From positions 215,786 to 279,785 of the forward strand of contig CACDKD010000001.1 in NCBI GenBank assembly GCA_902553145.1: DNA of 64,000 nt, written 5' to 3'. Under the pieces are notes generated by a model. It had not been told where the DNA came from. It searched no databases and was given only the letters and a program-made list of their open reading frames with translations. The stretch's first letter is position 1, and every line of letters begins with the position of its first letter. A program made the translations under genes and the position numbers. Source of the stretch: an uncultured Gammaproteobacteria bacterium. Lineage in GTDB: Bacteria; Pseudomonadota; Gammaproteobacteria; Steroidobacterales; UBA11654. Positions 25,098-34,320 of the stretch are shown one piece after another.

Positions 25098-27890
25098 ATG
25101 AGATACAAAGAAAAAATCACAATTAAAATACTATTAGCTTTGTATATTTTTGCTAATCCCATAGGCCTTTCAGCACAAATAATAGATCAAAGCCAGATAC
25201 AGCAGGTTCAGTCTATTCTAGAGCAGAGGGGTTTAAATTTACCTCAGCAGTCTAAAAAAACTGTTGAGGATGCTGAAGATGTAAATAGGCCTAAAATAGA
25301 GGTTAACAATGAAGGATTAATTAACAATAATTCTGTTTTATCTGAATTTAATGAAGAAGACACTAAAAGAAAAAGCTTTGAATCTGATCCACAAGAGAGG
25401 TTACTAATCGATAATCTTGAGCCTTTTGGTTATGATCTCTTCAGAAATGCGCCAACAACATTTGCTCCAGCATCTGATATACCAGTTACCCCAGATTATA
25501 TTATTGGTCCTGGTGATTACGTTAAAATAATACTCTTTGGCAATGAAAATGATGAATTTGAACTTCAAGTAAATAGAAAAGGAGAGATCAATTTTCCTTC
25601 AATTGGTCCAATTCAAATCTCGGGAATGACATTTCTAGAAATGAAGAATCTCATTCAAAAGAGAATTCAGTCACAAAAGATAGGTGTTTCTACGAGTATC
25701 ACACTAGGCGAATTAAGATCAATTCAAATTTATGTAATAGGAGAGGCTTACCAGCCTGGATTATACACAATTAGCTCTCTGTCAACTCTTACGAATGCAC
25801 TATTTGCAAGTGGTGGAGTTAATGAAATGGGTTCGCTTAGAAATATTCAGGTTAAAAGAAAAGGTGAAGTTGTTACTACATTTGACCTTTATGATCTTCT
25901 ACTGAATGGCGATAGTTCCAAAGATATTAGATTACAACCTGGAGATGTAATTTTCATTCCCCTTTCTAGAAAGAAAGTCAGTGTTTCTGGTTTTGTTAAA
26001 AGACCTTTCATTTTTGAGGCAAATGATAAAGATACGGTTATAGACTTAATTCAATTTGCAGGAGGATTTGACTCCAAGGCTGATCAAAGTTCCGTTGAAC
26101 TCATAAGAGATAAAAATAGAGATGGAAAAGTTATTTTAAATATTGATTTTACGAAAAGCGATTCACAGAATCAGTATGTTAATGATGGCGATGTTATCAA
26201 CGTATATGAATCATCTACTGCAATTGACCAAGCAATACTTGTCAAAGGCTATCTAAAGAGACCAGGTTTCTATCAATGGAAAGAGGGAATGATACTCAAG
26301 GACATCATTAATTTATCATCAGATTTGTTATCAAACACAGATAGAGACTACATTCTTATTCAAAGAAGAGATTACATAAATGGGAGTATTGAAACATTTC
26401 AATTCAGAGTTTCTGATCTTGTGGATAATAATTTCAAACTTAAAAACAAAGATGAAGTTATTTTCTTTAAGAAGCTTGTGGAGAATGAGGAAATAGAAAT
26501 CTCAGAAAGCATGAATAGCTCAGATTCAAATATTAGCGAGGGTAATAATAAGAAAAGAGGCGGAGTGAAAAGATTTGTCAATGAAACGATTCAATCATCC
26601 GACGCAGAGTCAGCAATTGATGATCTTCAGACACTAACACCAACTTCAACTTCTGGGTCTGGAACTGGACTTACCATACAGCTTTCAACTTTGGGAGCAA
26701 ACACTGAGTCAGTTGCCATTGTTAATAATGGAGAAGACTATTCAGTTGGAGATAATATAGTTTTCACCAAAGATAATAAAATTTTTACCTTTAAAATTGC
26801 AGAAATTATTGAAGAGATAGACATATTTCAAAGAAACCTTCTTCTTGAAGAGACAATCTTTCAGATTGAGCAGAATAGTTCATTTAGCCAGAAGCCTAAA
26901 ATTATTGAAGTCATAGGAGATGTTAAATTTCCAGGGAAATATCCTCTGACTAAGAATATGACTATGCTGGATGCAATATTTGCCTCTGGCGGATTAAGAA
27001 ATACTGCTTATGCACCAGAGGTGGAAATCTTTAATTTAGATAAAAAAGGAAAAGCATATAATACTACTAGTACTTCAGTCTCATATAGTCAAATACAGTC
27101 GAGTAAAATGAGATTGAAACCAATGACAATTATTAGCGTTAAGTCAGTTCCTGTTGTTATAAGAAAAGTAAATATTCAGGGAGCAGTTTTTTTCCCTGGT
27201 GAATATGTTATTGAAGAAAACGAATCTCTATCTTCTTTAATCAAGAGAGCTGGAGGCTTGTTAAATAATGCAAATCCTGATGGGTCTATCTTTTTGAGAG
27301 AGTCGATTAGAGATATCGAAGAAACTAGATTGAGAGAAGCAGATATAGCTCTAAGAAGAGAAATTTTGATTGGTTCAAGTAATGGATTAGGTGAAGTATC
27401 AAGTACATCAAAAGATATTGGTGACGAACTAAGTAAGTTGTCTGATGATCTTAAGTCTGTAAAGGCGCTTGGACGACTTGTAATCAACCTATCAGGCATA
27501 ATAGATGGGGTAGACAATCTAACATTGGTAGATGGAGACAAGTTGATGATTCCATTTATACAAGAACAGGTTTCTGTAATTGGTGAAGTATTTGCTCCTA
27601 GCAATCATGTAATTGATTTTTCACAAAGCTACTTGGACTATATTGAAAAAAGCGGAGGATTAACAGAATCAGGAGATAAAGATAACATTTATGTCATAAG
27701 AGCTAATGGATCTATATATAGGCCAAGCCAGTCTTCGGGCTTTTTTAAATCAGGTCCCACAATTGAGCCAGGCGATACCATAGTTGTTCCTCTTGAAGTA
27801 ACTAGATTCTCATCAACCCAAGCACTTTCTGAAGTTAGTCAAATAATATATCAGCTAGCTGTTGCAGCAGCAGCTGTATCAAGTTTTTAA
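25098..27890 (+). CDS. Wza-like polysaccharide export protein, long form with multiple SLBB domains
   Basis: This 930-residue periplasmic/outer-membrane protein has a signal peptide (cleavage near LSA-Q) and an N-terminal Poly_export domain starting at PDYIIGPGDYVKIILFG (about residue 133), followed by several SLBB domains, each opening with an IYVIGEAYQPGLY- or VNIQGAVFFPGEY-type strand. Wza is about 380 residues, so this is far longer, and no lipobox Cys is seen. Residues about 513-575 hold an insert, GTGLTIQLS to NGEDYSVGDNIVF, that looks like a beta repeat unlike SLBB. Role: conduit for polysaccharide across the periplasm and outer membrane, next to Wzz. Confidence 0.9.
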   Translation: MRYKEKITIKILLALYIFANPIGLSAQIIDQSQIQQVQSILEQRGLNLPQQSKKTVEDAEDVNRPKIEVNNEGLINNNSVLSEFNEEDTKRKSFESDPQERLLIDNLEPFGYDLFRNAPTTFAPASDIPVTPDYIIGPGDYVKIILFGNENDEFELQVNRKGEINFPSIGPIQISGMTFLEMKNLIQKRIQSQKIGVSTSITLGELRSIQIYVIGEAYQPGLYTISSLSTLTNALFASGGVNEMGSLRNIQVKRKGEVVTTFDLYDLLLNGDSSKDIRLQPGDVIFIPLSRKKVSVSGFVKRPFIFEANDKDTVIDLIQFAGGFDSKADQSSVELIRDKNRDGKVILNIDFTKSDSQNQYVNDGDVINVYESSTAIDQAILVKGYLKRPGFYQWKEGMILKDIINLSSDLLSNTDRDYILIQRRDYINGSIETFQFRVSDLVDNNFKLKNKDEVIFFKKLVENEEIEISESMNSSDSNISEGNNKKRGGVKRFVNETIQSSDAESAIDDLQTLTPTSTSGSGTGLTIQLSTLGANTESVAIVNNGEDYSVGDNIVFTKDNKIFTFKIAEIIEEIDIFQRNLLLEETIFQIEQNSSFSQKPKIIEVIGDVKFPGKYPLTKNMTMLDAIFASGGLRNTAYAPEVEIFNLDKKGKAYNTTSTSVSYSQIQSSKMRLKPMTIISVKSVPVVIRKVNIQGAVFFPGEYVIEENESLSSLIKRAGGLLNNANPDGSIFLRESIRDIEETRLREADIALRREILIGSSNGLGEVSSTSKDIGDELSKLSDDLKSVKALGRLVINLSGIIDGVDNLTLVDGDKLMIPFIQEQVSVIGEVFAPSNHVIDFSQSYLDYIEKSGGLTESGDKDNIYVIRANGSIYRPSQSSGFFKSGPTIEPGDTIVVPLEVTRFSSTQALSEVSQIIYQLAVAAAAVSSF

Positions 27891-27910
27891 TTTGAGCTCG
27901 GTTCCTAATC

Positions 27911-28801
27911 ATGTCAACGAATAATCAAACAAAGTCATTAGAAAAAAAGATAGACAATGACCAAGTTGATATATCTGAGTTAATAAAGATTCTCTTTGAT
28001 AACCTCCGAAATATGATGATTTTCACTCTATTATTTACACTAATGGCAATAATTTATATATGGAATCAACCGAACGTGTACAGATCTCAAGCTTTAGTTA
28101 TACCCACAGATATTCAGCAAAATGTAGGGTCGTCATTTAGTAATCAATTTGGAGGAATAGCTGCTCTTGCTGGTTTATCAAACAATAATAACGATACAGC
28201 TGATACAAATATTGCAATATTACAGTCTAGAGTTTTGATCGAAGGATTTATAGTAGACAAAAATCTAATGCCGCAAATATTTCCAGAGCACTGGAATAAT
28301 AGCAAGCAAGATTGGAATGATAATTCGCCCGGAATAAATTCAGCTATAAATGAAATACAATCTGCTATTCAGGTAAAAAATCAAAATCAAATGAAAATCA
28401 TTTCTTTTGATTGGACAGATCCAGAGCTAGCTACACTTTGGTGCAATGATCTAATTACCTATTTGAATGATCATATAAGAAATAAAAAGATCATAGAGGC
28501 AAGAAAGAGTATTTCATTCTTAGAGGATGAATTAAAAAAAACAAGTCTTGTTAATAACAAAACGATACTATTTAACCTCCTTGAAGAACAAACAAAAAAT
28601 ATAACGTTAGCAAATGTAAGAGATGAATATGCATTCAAATTTATTGATAAAGCATATTTATCAACTACATCTAGAATAAGGCCTCAAAGAGCGCAAACTG
28701 CTGTTTTCTCTTTATTTGCTGGGTTTTCATTAAGCATTTTAATAGTTTTTACGATTGCTCTTTATAGAAAATATTCTTCTCTGTTTTGGCCTAAACAATA
28801 A
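27911..28801 (+). CDS. Wzz-like chain-length determinant (no kinase domain)
   Basis: The 296 residues have the Wzz layout: a cytoplasmic N-terminus, a first membrane helix (MMIFTLLFTLMAIIYIWNQP, about residues 37-56), a periplasmic helical domain with INEIQSAIQVKNQNQ, and a second membrane helix near the C-terminus (AVFSLFAGFSLSILIVF) preceded by the Pro-rich ISTTSRIRPQRAQTA-type segment. It controls polymer length at the inner membrane. The protein stops soon after helix 2, so the Wzc-type tyrosine kinase is absent. It follows the SLBB gene by 20 bases. Confidence 0.88.
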   Translation: MSTNNQTKSLEKKIDNDQVDISELIKILFDNLRNMMIFTLLFTLMAIIYIWNQPNVYRSQALVIPTDIQQNVGSSFSNQFGGIAALAGLSNNNNDTADTNIAILQSRVLIEGFIVDKNLMPQIFPEHWNNSKQDWNDNSPGINSAINEIQSAIQVKNQNQMKIISFDWTDPELATLWCNDLITYLNDHIRNKKIIEARKSISFLEDELKKTSLVNNKTILFNLLEEQTKNITLANVRDEYAFKFIDKAYLSTTSRIRPQRAQTAVFSLFAGFSLSILIVFTIALYRKYSSLFWPKQ

Positions 28802-28829
28802 GTTATAAAAAACTCAATCATAGGATATC

Positions 28830-29807
28830 TTGATAAATTTAGAAGATAAAATATTCTTAGCTGGCCACAATGGGATGGTAGGCTCTTCAATTCTAAGGTT
28901 ATTGAAAATGGAAGGCTTTCAAAATGTACTGACTATGTCCAAACAGAAGCTTGATTTGTCAGAGAGAATACAAGTGGAGTCTTTCTTAACCTCACAGTCT
29001 CCAAGAATAGTTATTATTGCTGCTGCAAAAGTGGGCGGTATAAACGCTAATAATAAATTTCCTGCAGAATTCATACATGAGAATCTTATGATACAAAATA
29101 ATATTATTCATGGAGCTCATCTTGCCAATGTAGAGAAGCTTATCTTTCTTGGAAGTTCATGTATATATCCAAAATTATCACCCCAACCCATGGAGGAGAA
29201 AAGTTTATTAACTGGCCAATTGGAACCCACAAATGAACCTTATGCCATCGCAAAAATTGCCGGAATAAAAATGTGCGAGTCCTATAATAGACAATATGGA
29301 TGTGATTTTAGATCTCTAATGCCAACCAATCTATACGGACCAAATGATAATTTTGATATTGAAAATTCCCATGTTATTCCCTCAATAATTTATAAATTGC
29401 ATAATGCAAAGCAGAAAAATCTCGAATACGTTGAAATATGGGGTACAGGAAAACCAAAAAGGGAGTTTCTACATGTAGATGATTTGGCATCAGCAGTTTT
29501 ATTTGTAATGGGCCTAGAAAAAGAGTTTTATCAAGATAATACAGAAATGATGACATCACATGTAAATATTGGAAGCGGACAAGAACTGATGATCTCAGAG
29601 TTATCAGAATTGATTGCTCAAATTATTGGATATGAAGGCTCAATAAAGTTCAACTCAGAAATGCCCGATGGAACTCCTAGGAAGCTTCTTGATACATCAT
29701 TGATAGAAAGCATGGGCTGGAGATCATCAATCAACCTAGAAAAGGGTCTTGCATCTACATATGATTGGTTTTGTAAAAATATTGATTCAATAAGAGGCTC
29801 TAAATGA
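28830..29807 (+). CDS. fcl: GDP-L-fucose synthase
   Basis: A 325-residue extended SDR. The NAD(P)-binding motif is [15 protein letters not shown], the Ser is in LGSSCIYPK and the Tyr-Lys pair in [13 protein letters not shown], all as in GDP-4-keto-6-deoxy-D-mannose 3,5-epimerase/reductase (WcaG). It produces GDP-L-fucose from the product of Gmd. Translation starts at a TTG with an AGGA just upstream. It overlaps gmd by 4 bases. The pair supplies GDP-fucose for the polysaccharide. Confidence 0.94.
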   Translation: MINLEDKIFLAGHNGMVGSSILRLLKMEGFQNVLTMSKQKLDLSERIQVESFLTSQSPRIVIIAAAKVGGINANNKFPAEFIHENLMIQNNIIHGAHLANVEKLIFLGSSCIYPKLSPQPMEEKSLLTGQLEPTNEPYAIAKIAGIKMCESYNRQYGCDFRSLMPTNLYGPNDNFDIENSHVIPSIIYKLHNAKQKNLEYVEIWGTGKPKREFLHVDDLASAVLFVMGLEKEFYQDNTEMMTSHVNIGSGQELMISELSELIAQIIGYEGSIKFNSEMPDGTPRKLLDTSLIESMGWRSSINLEKGLASTYDWFCKNIDSIRGSK

Positions 29808-30877
29808 AAAAAACTGCCCTCATCACAGGTATTACTGGACAGGATGGAGCTTACCTCGCTCAATTCCTTATTGAAAAAGGTTATGAAGTTCATGGTATTA
29901 AAAGAAGAACTTCCCTTATAAACACCGATCGTATAGACCATCTTTATCAAGACATTGATGTCAAAGATAGAAATTTCATACTTCATCATGGAGATATGAC
30001 TGAGTCATCCAGTATTATAAGAGTGATCAATGACATAGAACCAAATGAGGTATACAACCTTGCAGCACAATCACACGTGGCCGTCTCCTTTGAGCAACCA
30101 GAGTATACCGCCAATACGGACGCTCTAGGAACCCTTAGAATCCTTGATGCAATTAGAATTTTGAAACTCACTGGCAAGACCAGATTCTATCAAGCATCGA
30201 CGTCTGAATTATATGGGAAAGTAATGGAAATACCACAAACTGAAAATACCCCGTTCTATCCAAGAAGTCCATATGGCGTAGCAAAGTTATACGCATATTG
30301 GATTACTGTGAATTATAAAGAAGCATATGGAATGTACGCATGCAATGGGATCCTATTCAACCATGAGTCACCATTGAGAGGCGAAACATTTGTTACCAGA
30401 AAGATAACTAGAGCTCTATCAAGAATATCTCTTAATACACAAGATTGCCTTTATATTGGGAACCTTGATGCAAAAAGAGACTGGGGACATGCTAAGGACT
30501 ATGTAGAGGCTCAGTGGCTAATGCTTCAGCAGGAATCACCTGAAGATTTTGTAATTTCGACTGGAAAACAATATTCAGTGAGAGATTTCATAGAGATCGC
30601 AGCTGACAAACTTGGCATAGATCTTTATTGGAAAGGTTCAGGTACTAATGAAATTGCTGTTGATAAGAGAACAGAAAAAACTATAGTCAAGGTATCAGAA
30701 AGATATTATAGGCCTACCGAAGTTGAAACTCTTCTTGGTGATTCTAGCAAAGCCAGAGAAAAGCTGGGCTGGTCTGCAAAAATATCCTTTGAGGAGCTAG
30801 TTTCAGAAATGATTGATACTGACTTAGAATCAGCAAAGCAAGAACAAATTTTAGGTTCTTATAAATCAAAAAAATAA
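29804..30877 (+). CDS. gmd: GDP-mannose 4,6-dehydratase
   Basis: The 357-residue SDR shows [14 protein letters not shown] (cofactor loop), the catalytic Thr/Ser-Glu in [10 protein letters not shown] and [10 protein letters not shown] with Tyr and Lys. It converts GDP-mannose to GDP-4-keto-6-deoxymannose, the substrate for Fcl upstream. The order fcl-gmd, with a 4-base overlap, is the reverse of the common gmd-fcl order. No mannose-1-phosphate guanylyltransferase is seen in the window. Confidence 0.96.
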   Translation: MKKTALITGITGQDGAYLAQFLIEKGYEVHGIKRRTSLINTDRIDHLYQDIDVKDRNFILHHGDMTESSSIIRVINDIEPNEVYNLAAQSHVAVSFEQPEYTANTDALGTLRILDAIRILKLTGKTRFYQASTSELYGKVMEIPQTENTPFYPRSPYGVAKLYAYWITVNYKEAYGMYACNGILFNHESPLRGETFVTRKITRALSRISLNTQDCLYIGNLDAKRDWGHAKDYVEAQWLMLQQESPEDFVISTGKQYSVRDFIEIAADKLGIDLYWKGSGTNEIAVDKRTEKTIVKVSERYYRPTEVETLLGDSSKAREKLGWSAKISFEELVSEMIDTDLESAKQEQILGSYKSKK

Positions 30878-30896
30878 ATTAAATTCGGAGAAATAG

Positions 30897-31997
30897 GTGG
30901 ATATCTCAACGATAAGTAGCATAAAGAATATTTCATTCGGTAAGGGTGCTTTCAGTAATTTAAAAAAAGTTATTAAGGAAAGACAATCAATTCAAGAGAG
31001 GAGAAGTATGTCAACTGAGTTTGCGATTTATATTGATAACTTTTTTGAATCAAATGAATCAATGAATAACTTATTCAAAACATTTGAAAATACTGAAATA
31101 CATTATATAGATTCATCAAAGGAACCAACCACATCCTTAATCAATAGTCTAAGAGATATGCATTTAGCTCAAAATAAAACTCCAGCTGGTTTAGTTGCAA
31201 TAGGTGGCGGGGTTACTATGGATATAGTTAAAGCATTAAGCAATCTCTTGAATAATCCTGGAAATGCAGAGGATTATCAAGGTTGGGATTTAGTTGGAAA
31301 TAGAGGAGTATACAAAATTGGCGTTCCAACATTATCAGGTACTGGTGCTGAAAGCTCAAGAACTTGCGTTTTAATAAATGAAGAAACTGGATTAAAGCTT
31401 GGGATGAATAGTGACTTCACATTGTTTGATGAGCTTGTATTGGACCCTGATCTAACAAAATCTGTGCCTACAGAAACTTTCTTCTACACATTAACTGACG
31501 CATATTTTCATTGTATTGAACCATTGAGCGGTAGACAAAGAAACCTTTTTGCAGATTCATATGCAAAAATGGGCAAATCACTTTGCGAAGAAATATTTAC
31601 ACTCGATAATATTAAATCTGATGAAGGGCGAACTAAAGCAATGCTCGCTTCTTATTTTGGAGGTATTGCTATAGCAAATAGCATGACTGCATTGGTACAT
31701 CCTTTCTCTGCAGGTTTAAGTGTTGTCCTTCAAGTCCCTCATACGTTAGCAAACTGCCTAGTCATGCTTGCTATGGAGGAGTACTATCCTATTGAACATC
31801 GTGTGATTAGTGAAGCAATAGAGAAACATGAGATTAGAGTCCCTCAAGGCATTTGTAAAGACTTGAGTGATAAGCAATATAATAGCTTATTCGATTCATC
31901 AATCATTCATGAGAAGCCACTTTATAATGCCCTAGGAGATGAATTCAAAAAAATATTAACTAAGGATAAGGTAATAGAAATATTTAATAGGATATAG
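30897..31997 (+). CDS. kdnB: KdnB-type alcohol dehydrogenase (Kdo 8-oxidase)
   Basis: This 366-residue iron-containing alcohol dehydrogenase-family protein has GLVAIGGGVTMDIVKALSN (nucleotide loop), GVPTLSGTGAESSRTCVL, and the metal-ligand His residues near DAYFHCIEPLSG and LVHPFSAGLS. It matches my memory of Shewanella KdnB, which oxidises C8 of Kdo to an aldehyde. The next gene is a KdnA-type aminotransferase, 3 bases downstream, as expected for 8-amino-8-deoxy-Kdo synthesis. The start codon is GTG at 30897. KdnB identity rests on memory of the family and the pairing, so a related 3-dehydroquinate-synthase-like dehydrogenase remains possible. Confidence 0.78.
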   Translation: MDISTISSIKNISFGKGAFSNLKKVIKERQSIQERRSMSTEFAIYIDNFFESNESMNNLFKTFENTEIHYIDSSKEPTTSLINSLRDMHLAQNKTPAGLVAIGGGVTMDIVKALSNLLNNPGNAEDYQGWDLVGNRGVYKIGVPTLSGTGAESSRTCVLINEETGLKLGMNSDFTLFDELVLDPDLTKSVPTETFFYTLTDAYFHCIEPLSGRQRNLFADSYAKMGKSLCEEIFTLDNIKSDEGRTKAMLASYFGGIAIANSMTALVHPFSAGLSVVLQVPHTLANCLVMLAMEEYYPIEHRVISEAIEKHEIRVPQGICKDLSDKQYNSLFDSSIIHEKPLYNALGDEFKKILTKDKVIEIFNRI

Positions 31998-32000
31998 ATT

Positions 32001-33173
32001 ATGAATTTCAGAATCCCATTTTCTGGGCGTGGTCATGCATACGTAAAAAGTGAAATAGATGCAGCAGTCGAGGCTATGCATGCACCCCTCTCTCTGACTC
32101 AAAACAAATACAAAGATGAGTTTGAAAAGAAATTCTCTGAGTATGTAGGATCAAAAAACACATTTGCTGTCAATACAGCAACATCAGCTTTGGAACTATC
32201 TGCACAGATGTGTCAATTTGAGAAAGATGATGAAGTTATAATTCCTTCGCATACGTATACCTCCAGCGCTTATCCATTCTTAAAGGCAGGCGCAAAGATT
32301 AAATGGGCTGACATTGACCTTGATACGAGAGTGGTCACAAAGGAAACAATTGAAGTATGCTTGTCAGAGAATACAAGAGCAATTGTAGTTCCCCACCTTT
32401 ATGGTTTCGGCGCACAGATTGATGAGATTATGAGATTAGTAGAAGGCTCCAATATAATTGTGATTGAGGATGCTGCTCAGTCTCTAGGAGTTAGAGTGAA
32501 CGGTAAAATGACTGGTACTTTTGCAGATTTTGGAGTTTATTCTTTTCACTCTCATAAAAACATGACAACACTTGGTGAAGGCGGAATGATTGCAACAGAT
32601 CAAATCAAATATAAAGAATTGATTCCAATGTTGAGACATAATGGCCATTGCAACTTTGATTTTGAAAGAGAAAACTATTGGCAGCCAGCAATGGGCAATG
32701 TTGATCTTCCAATGCTTAATAACGTACCAATTATGCCCAGTAATTATTGTTTGGGAGAAGTAGAGTGCGCTATTGGAGTTGAGTTACTAAAAAGGATTGA
32801 TCAGCTAAATCAACAAAAAAGAGAAAGAGCCCTTTACTTTATTGATTCATTGGCTGAATTTGATCAGCTTGATTTCCATAGAGTTGATAGTGATAGACAT
32901 AACTATCATTTATTAGTTGCAATGGATAATAGTGGCAAAAGAGATGATTTTATTAAAAAAATGGCTCTTGACGAAGGAATTCAATGTGTCGTTCAATATT
33001 ATCCTCTTAATAGGTATGATCTCTATTCCAAAATGGGATTAGGTGAGGCTAACTGTCAAAATGCAGATAGGTTTTTTGATAATATGATCTCATTTCCCTT
33101 TCAGCATATGTTAACTGATTCAGAATTAGATCAAATAATTGAAGCAACTAAGCGTGTCTTAAAAAAAATATAG
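32001..33173 (+). CDS. kdnA: KdnA-type DegT/DnrJ aminotransferase
   Basis: The 390 residues form a PLP-dependent DegT/DnrJ/EryC1 sugar aminotransferase. The PLP Asp is in VIEDAAQSLGV and the Schiff-base Lys is in YSFHSHKNMTTLGEGG. Its closest known role is KdnA, which aminates the C8 aldehyde of Kdo produced by KdnB to give Kdo8N. Translation starts 3 bases after kdnB. In Shewanella a KdsB-like enzyme completes this route; here a KdsB-like gene lies at 49.5 kb. The fold is secure, the substrate is inferred from the partner. Confidence 0.8.
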   Translation: MNFRIPFSGRGHAYVKSEIDAAVEAMHAPLSLTQNKYKDEFEKKFSEYVGSKNTFAVNTATSALELSAQMCQFEKDDEVIIPSHTYTSSAYPFLKAGAKIKWADIDLDTRVVTKETIEVCLSENTRAIVVPHLYGFGAQIDEIMRLVEGSNIIVIEDAAQSLGVRVNGKMTGTFADFGVYSFHSHKNMTTLGEGGMIATDQIKYKELIPMLRHNGHCNFDFERENYWQPAMGNVDLPMLNNVPIMPSNYCLGEVECAIGVELLKRIDQLNQQKRERALYFIDSLAEFDQLDFHRVDSDRHNYHLLVAMDNSGKRDDFIKKMALDEGIQCVVQYYPLNRYDLYSKMGLGEANCQNADRFFDNMISFPFQHMLTDSELDQIIEATKRVLKKI

Positions 33174-33194
33174 AGCATAGAGTTTTTTTGATTT

Positions 33195-34187
33195 ATGTTA
33201 ATTCTTTTTAGAGTCATTTCTAACCCTAATGTCGGTTCCGGACATGTTTTTAGATCATTAACCTTAGCCAATGAGATCCATAATCATCAGATTATATTTA
33301 TAACGGAAGACTCAGAGAAACTCATGGTAGAACGAATTATCAAAAATCAATTTCCAGTTATTAGTTATAAGAGAAGCAATATAGTCAAAAAAATAATTTC
33401 TTTGAAGCCTGATATAGTAATCAATGACATTTTGGACACTAACCTAGAAGATGTTATGCCATTAAAAAAGGCTGGTGTTAGAGTTATTAATTTTGAAGAT
33501 CTTGGAATGGGCGCATCTGAATCAGATATAACCATCAATGAACTCTTTGAGACACCTATTTTAGACTCAGATAATATATTGTGGGGTAGCAAATATTTTT
33601 TTGTGAGGGAAGAGTTTGATCATGCAATAGTTCACGAAGAATCAAATAAAGTTAGTTCTGTTTTAATTTCTTTCGGCGGTATAGATAAGTTGAATTGTAC
33701 TCTGAAAGCATATGAAGCTATTAAAGAATTATGCAAGACCCATCATATAAAGATTAATATCGTTACAGGGCCAGGATATGAGCATTATAAGAATCTTCAA
33801 GAAATAACTAGGGATAATGATCTCGTAGTCTTGACTAATGCTACTGGCGTTATTTCATCAATTATGGAGAAATGCGAGATTGCAATAACGTCTAATGGCA
33901 GAACAGTTTATGAACTAACCCACATGAATATTCCGACTATAGCAATACCACAAAATGAAAGAGAGGGTACTCATGAATTTGCATCTTATCAGACAGGCTT
34001 TATTGTTCTGAATAAAAATAAGCCAGACTCAGATAAAATCATTAATGATATTTTCGATGCTTTTCAACAGCTAGTCATTGACCATTCTCAAAGAAACAAA
34101 CTCTTCTCAAACATGCAGAACCATAAATTTGATATAAACAGAAAAAAAGTAAAAGAGTTGATTTTAGGTATTTCTACCAAAGTATAA
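33195..34187 (+). CDS. PseG/SpsG-like UDP-sugar hydrolase or glycosyltransferase
   Basis: This 330-residue GT-B-fold protein resembles PseG. The N-terminal GSGHVFRSLTLANEI contains the GxGHxxR motif with the catalytic-region His, and the C-terminal SNGRTVYELTHMNIPTIAIP followed by REGTHEFA forms the nucleotide-binding part. PseG hydrolyses UDP-2,4-diacetamido-2,4,6-trideoxy-L-altrose to free sugar for condensation with PEP. The NeuB-type synthase encoded just downstream would be its natural partner. No PseB, PseC or PseH gene is visible, so the substrate may differ, and a MurG-like transferase role cannot be excluded. Confidence 0.7.
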   Translation: MLILFRVISNPNVGSGHVFRSLTLANEIHNHQIIFITEDSEKLMVERIIKNQFPVISYKRSNIVKKIISLKPDIVINDILDTNLEDVMPLKKAGVRVINFEDLGMGASESDITINELFETPILDSDNILWGSKYFFVREEFDHAIVHEESNKVSSVLISFGGIDKLNCTLKAYEAIKELCKTHHIKINIVTGPGYEHYKNLQEITRDNDLVVLTNATGVISSIMEKCEIAITSNGRTVYELTHMNIPTIAIPQNEREGTHEFASYQTGFIVLNKNKPDSDKIINDIFDAFQQLVIDHSQRNKLFSNMQNHKFDINRKKVKELILGISTKV

Positions 34188-34320
34188 ATTGAAGATAATC
34201 TGAGCGTTAAGTGAGATATAATGTCTAAAATATTGAGCATGAACACAAATAGATCTAATAAGTTATTAAAAAAAGCTAGATCTATGACATATAAAAATTG
34301 AATAACTGAGTCATAAGCAA
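34188..34320. promoter_or_regulatory. Intergenic gap with TATAAT and two copies of TAGATCTA
   Basis: The gap between the PseG-like and NeuB genes has a TATAAT at 34217-34222 and two copies of the 8-base palindrome TAGATCTA (34250-34257 and 34277-34284), 19 bases apart, able to pair with each other. It may be an internal promoter or operator for the NeuB gene. No -35 box at proper spacing is convincing. A 26-codon frame from 34221 is probably not a gene. Confidence 0.3.

Noticed and set aside
34221-34301. 26-codon frame in the gap before neuB
   Set aside because: No ribosome-binding site, no recognisable protein feature, and it covers the palindrome pair.
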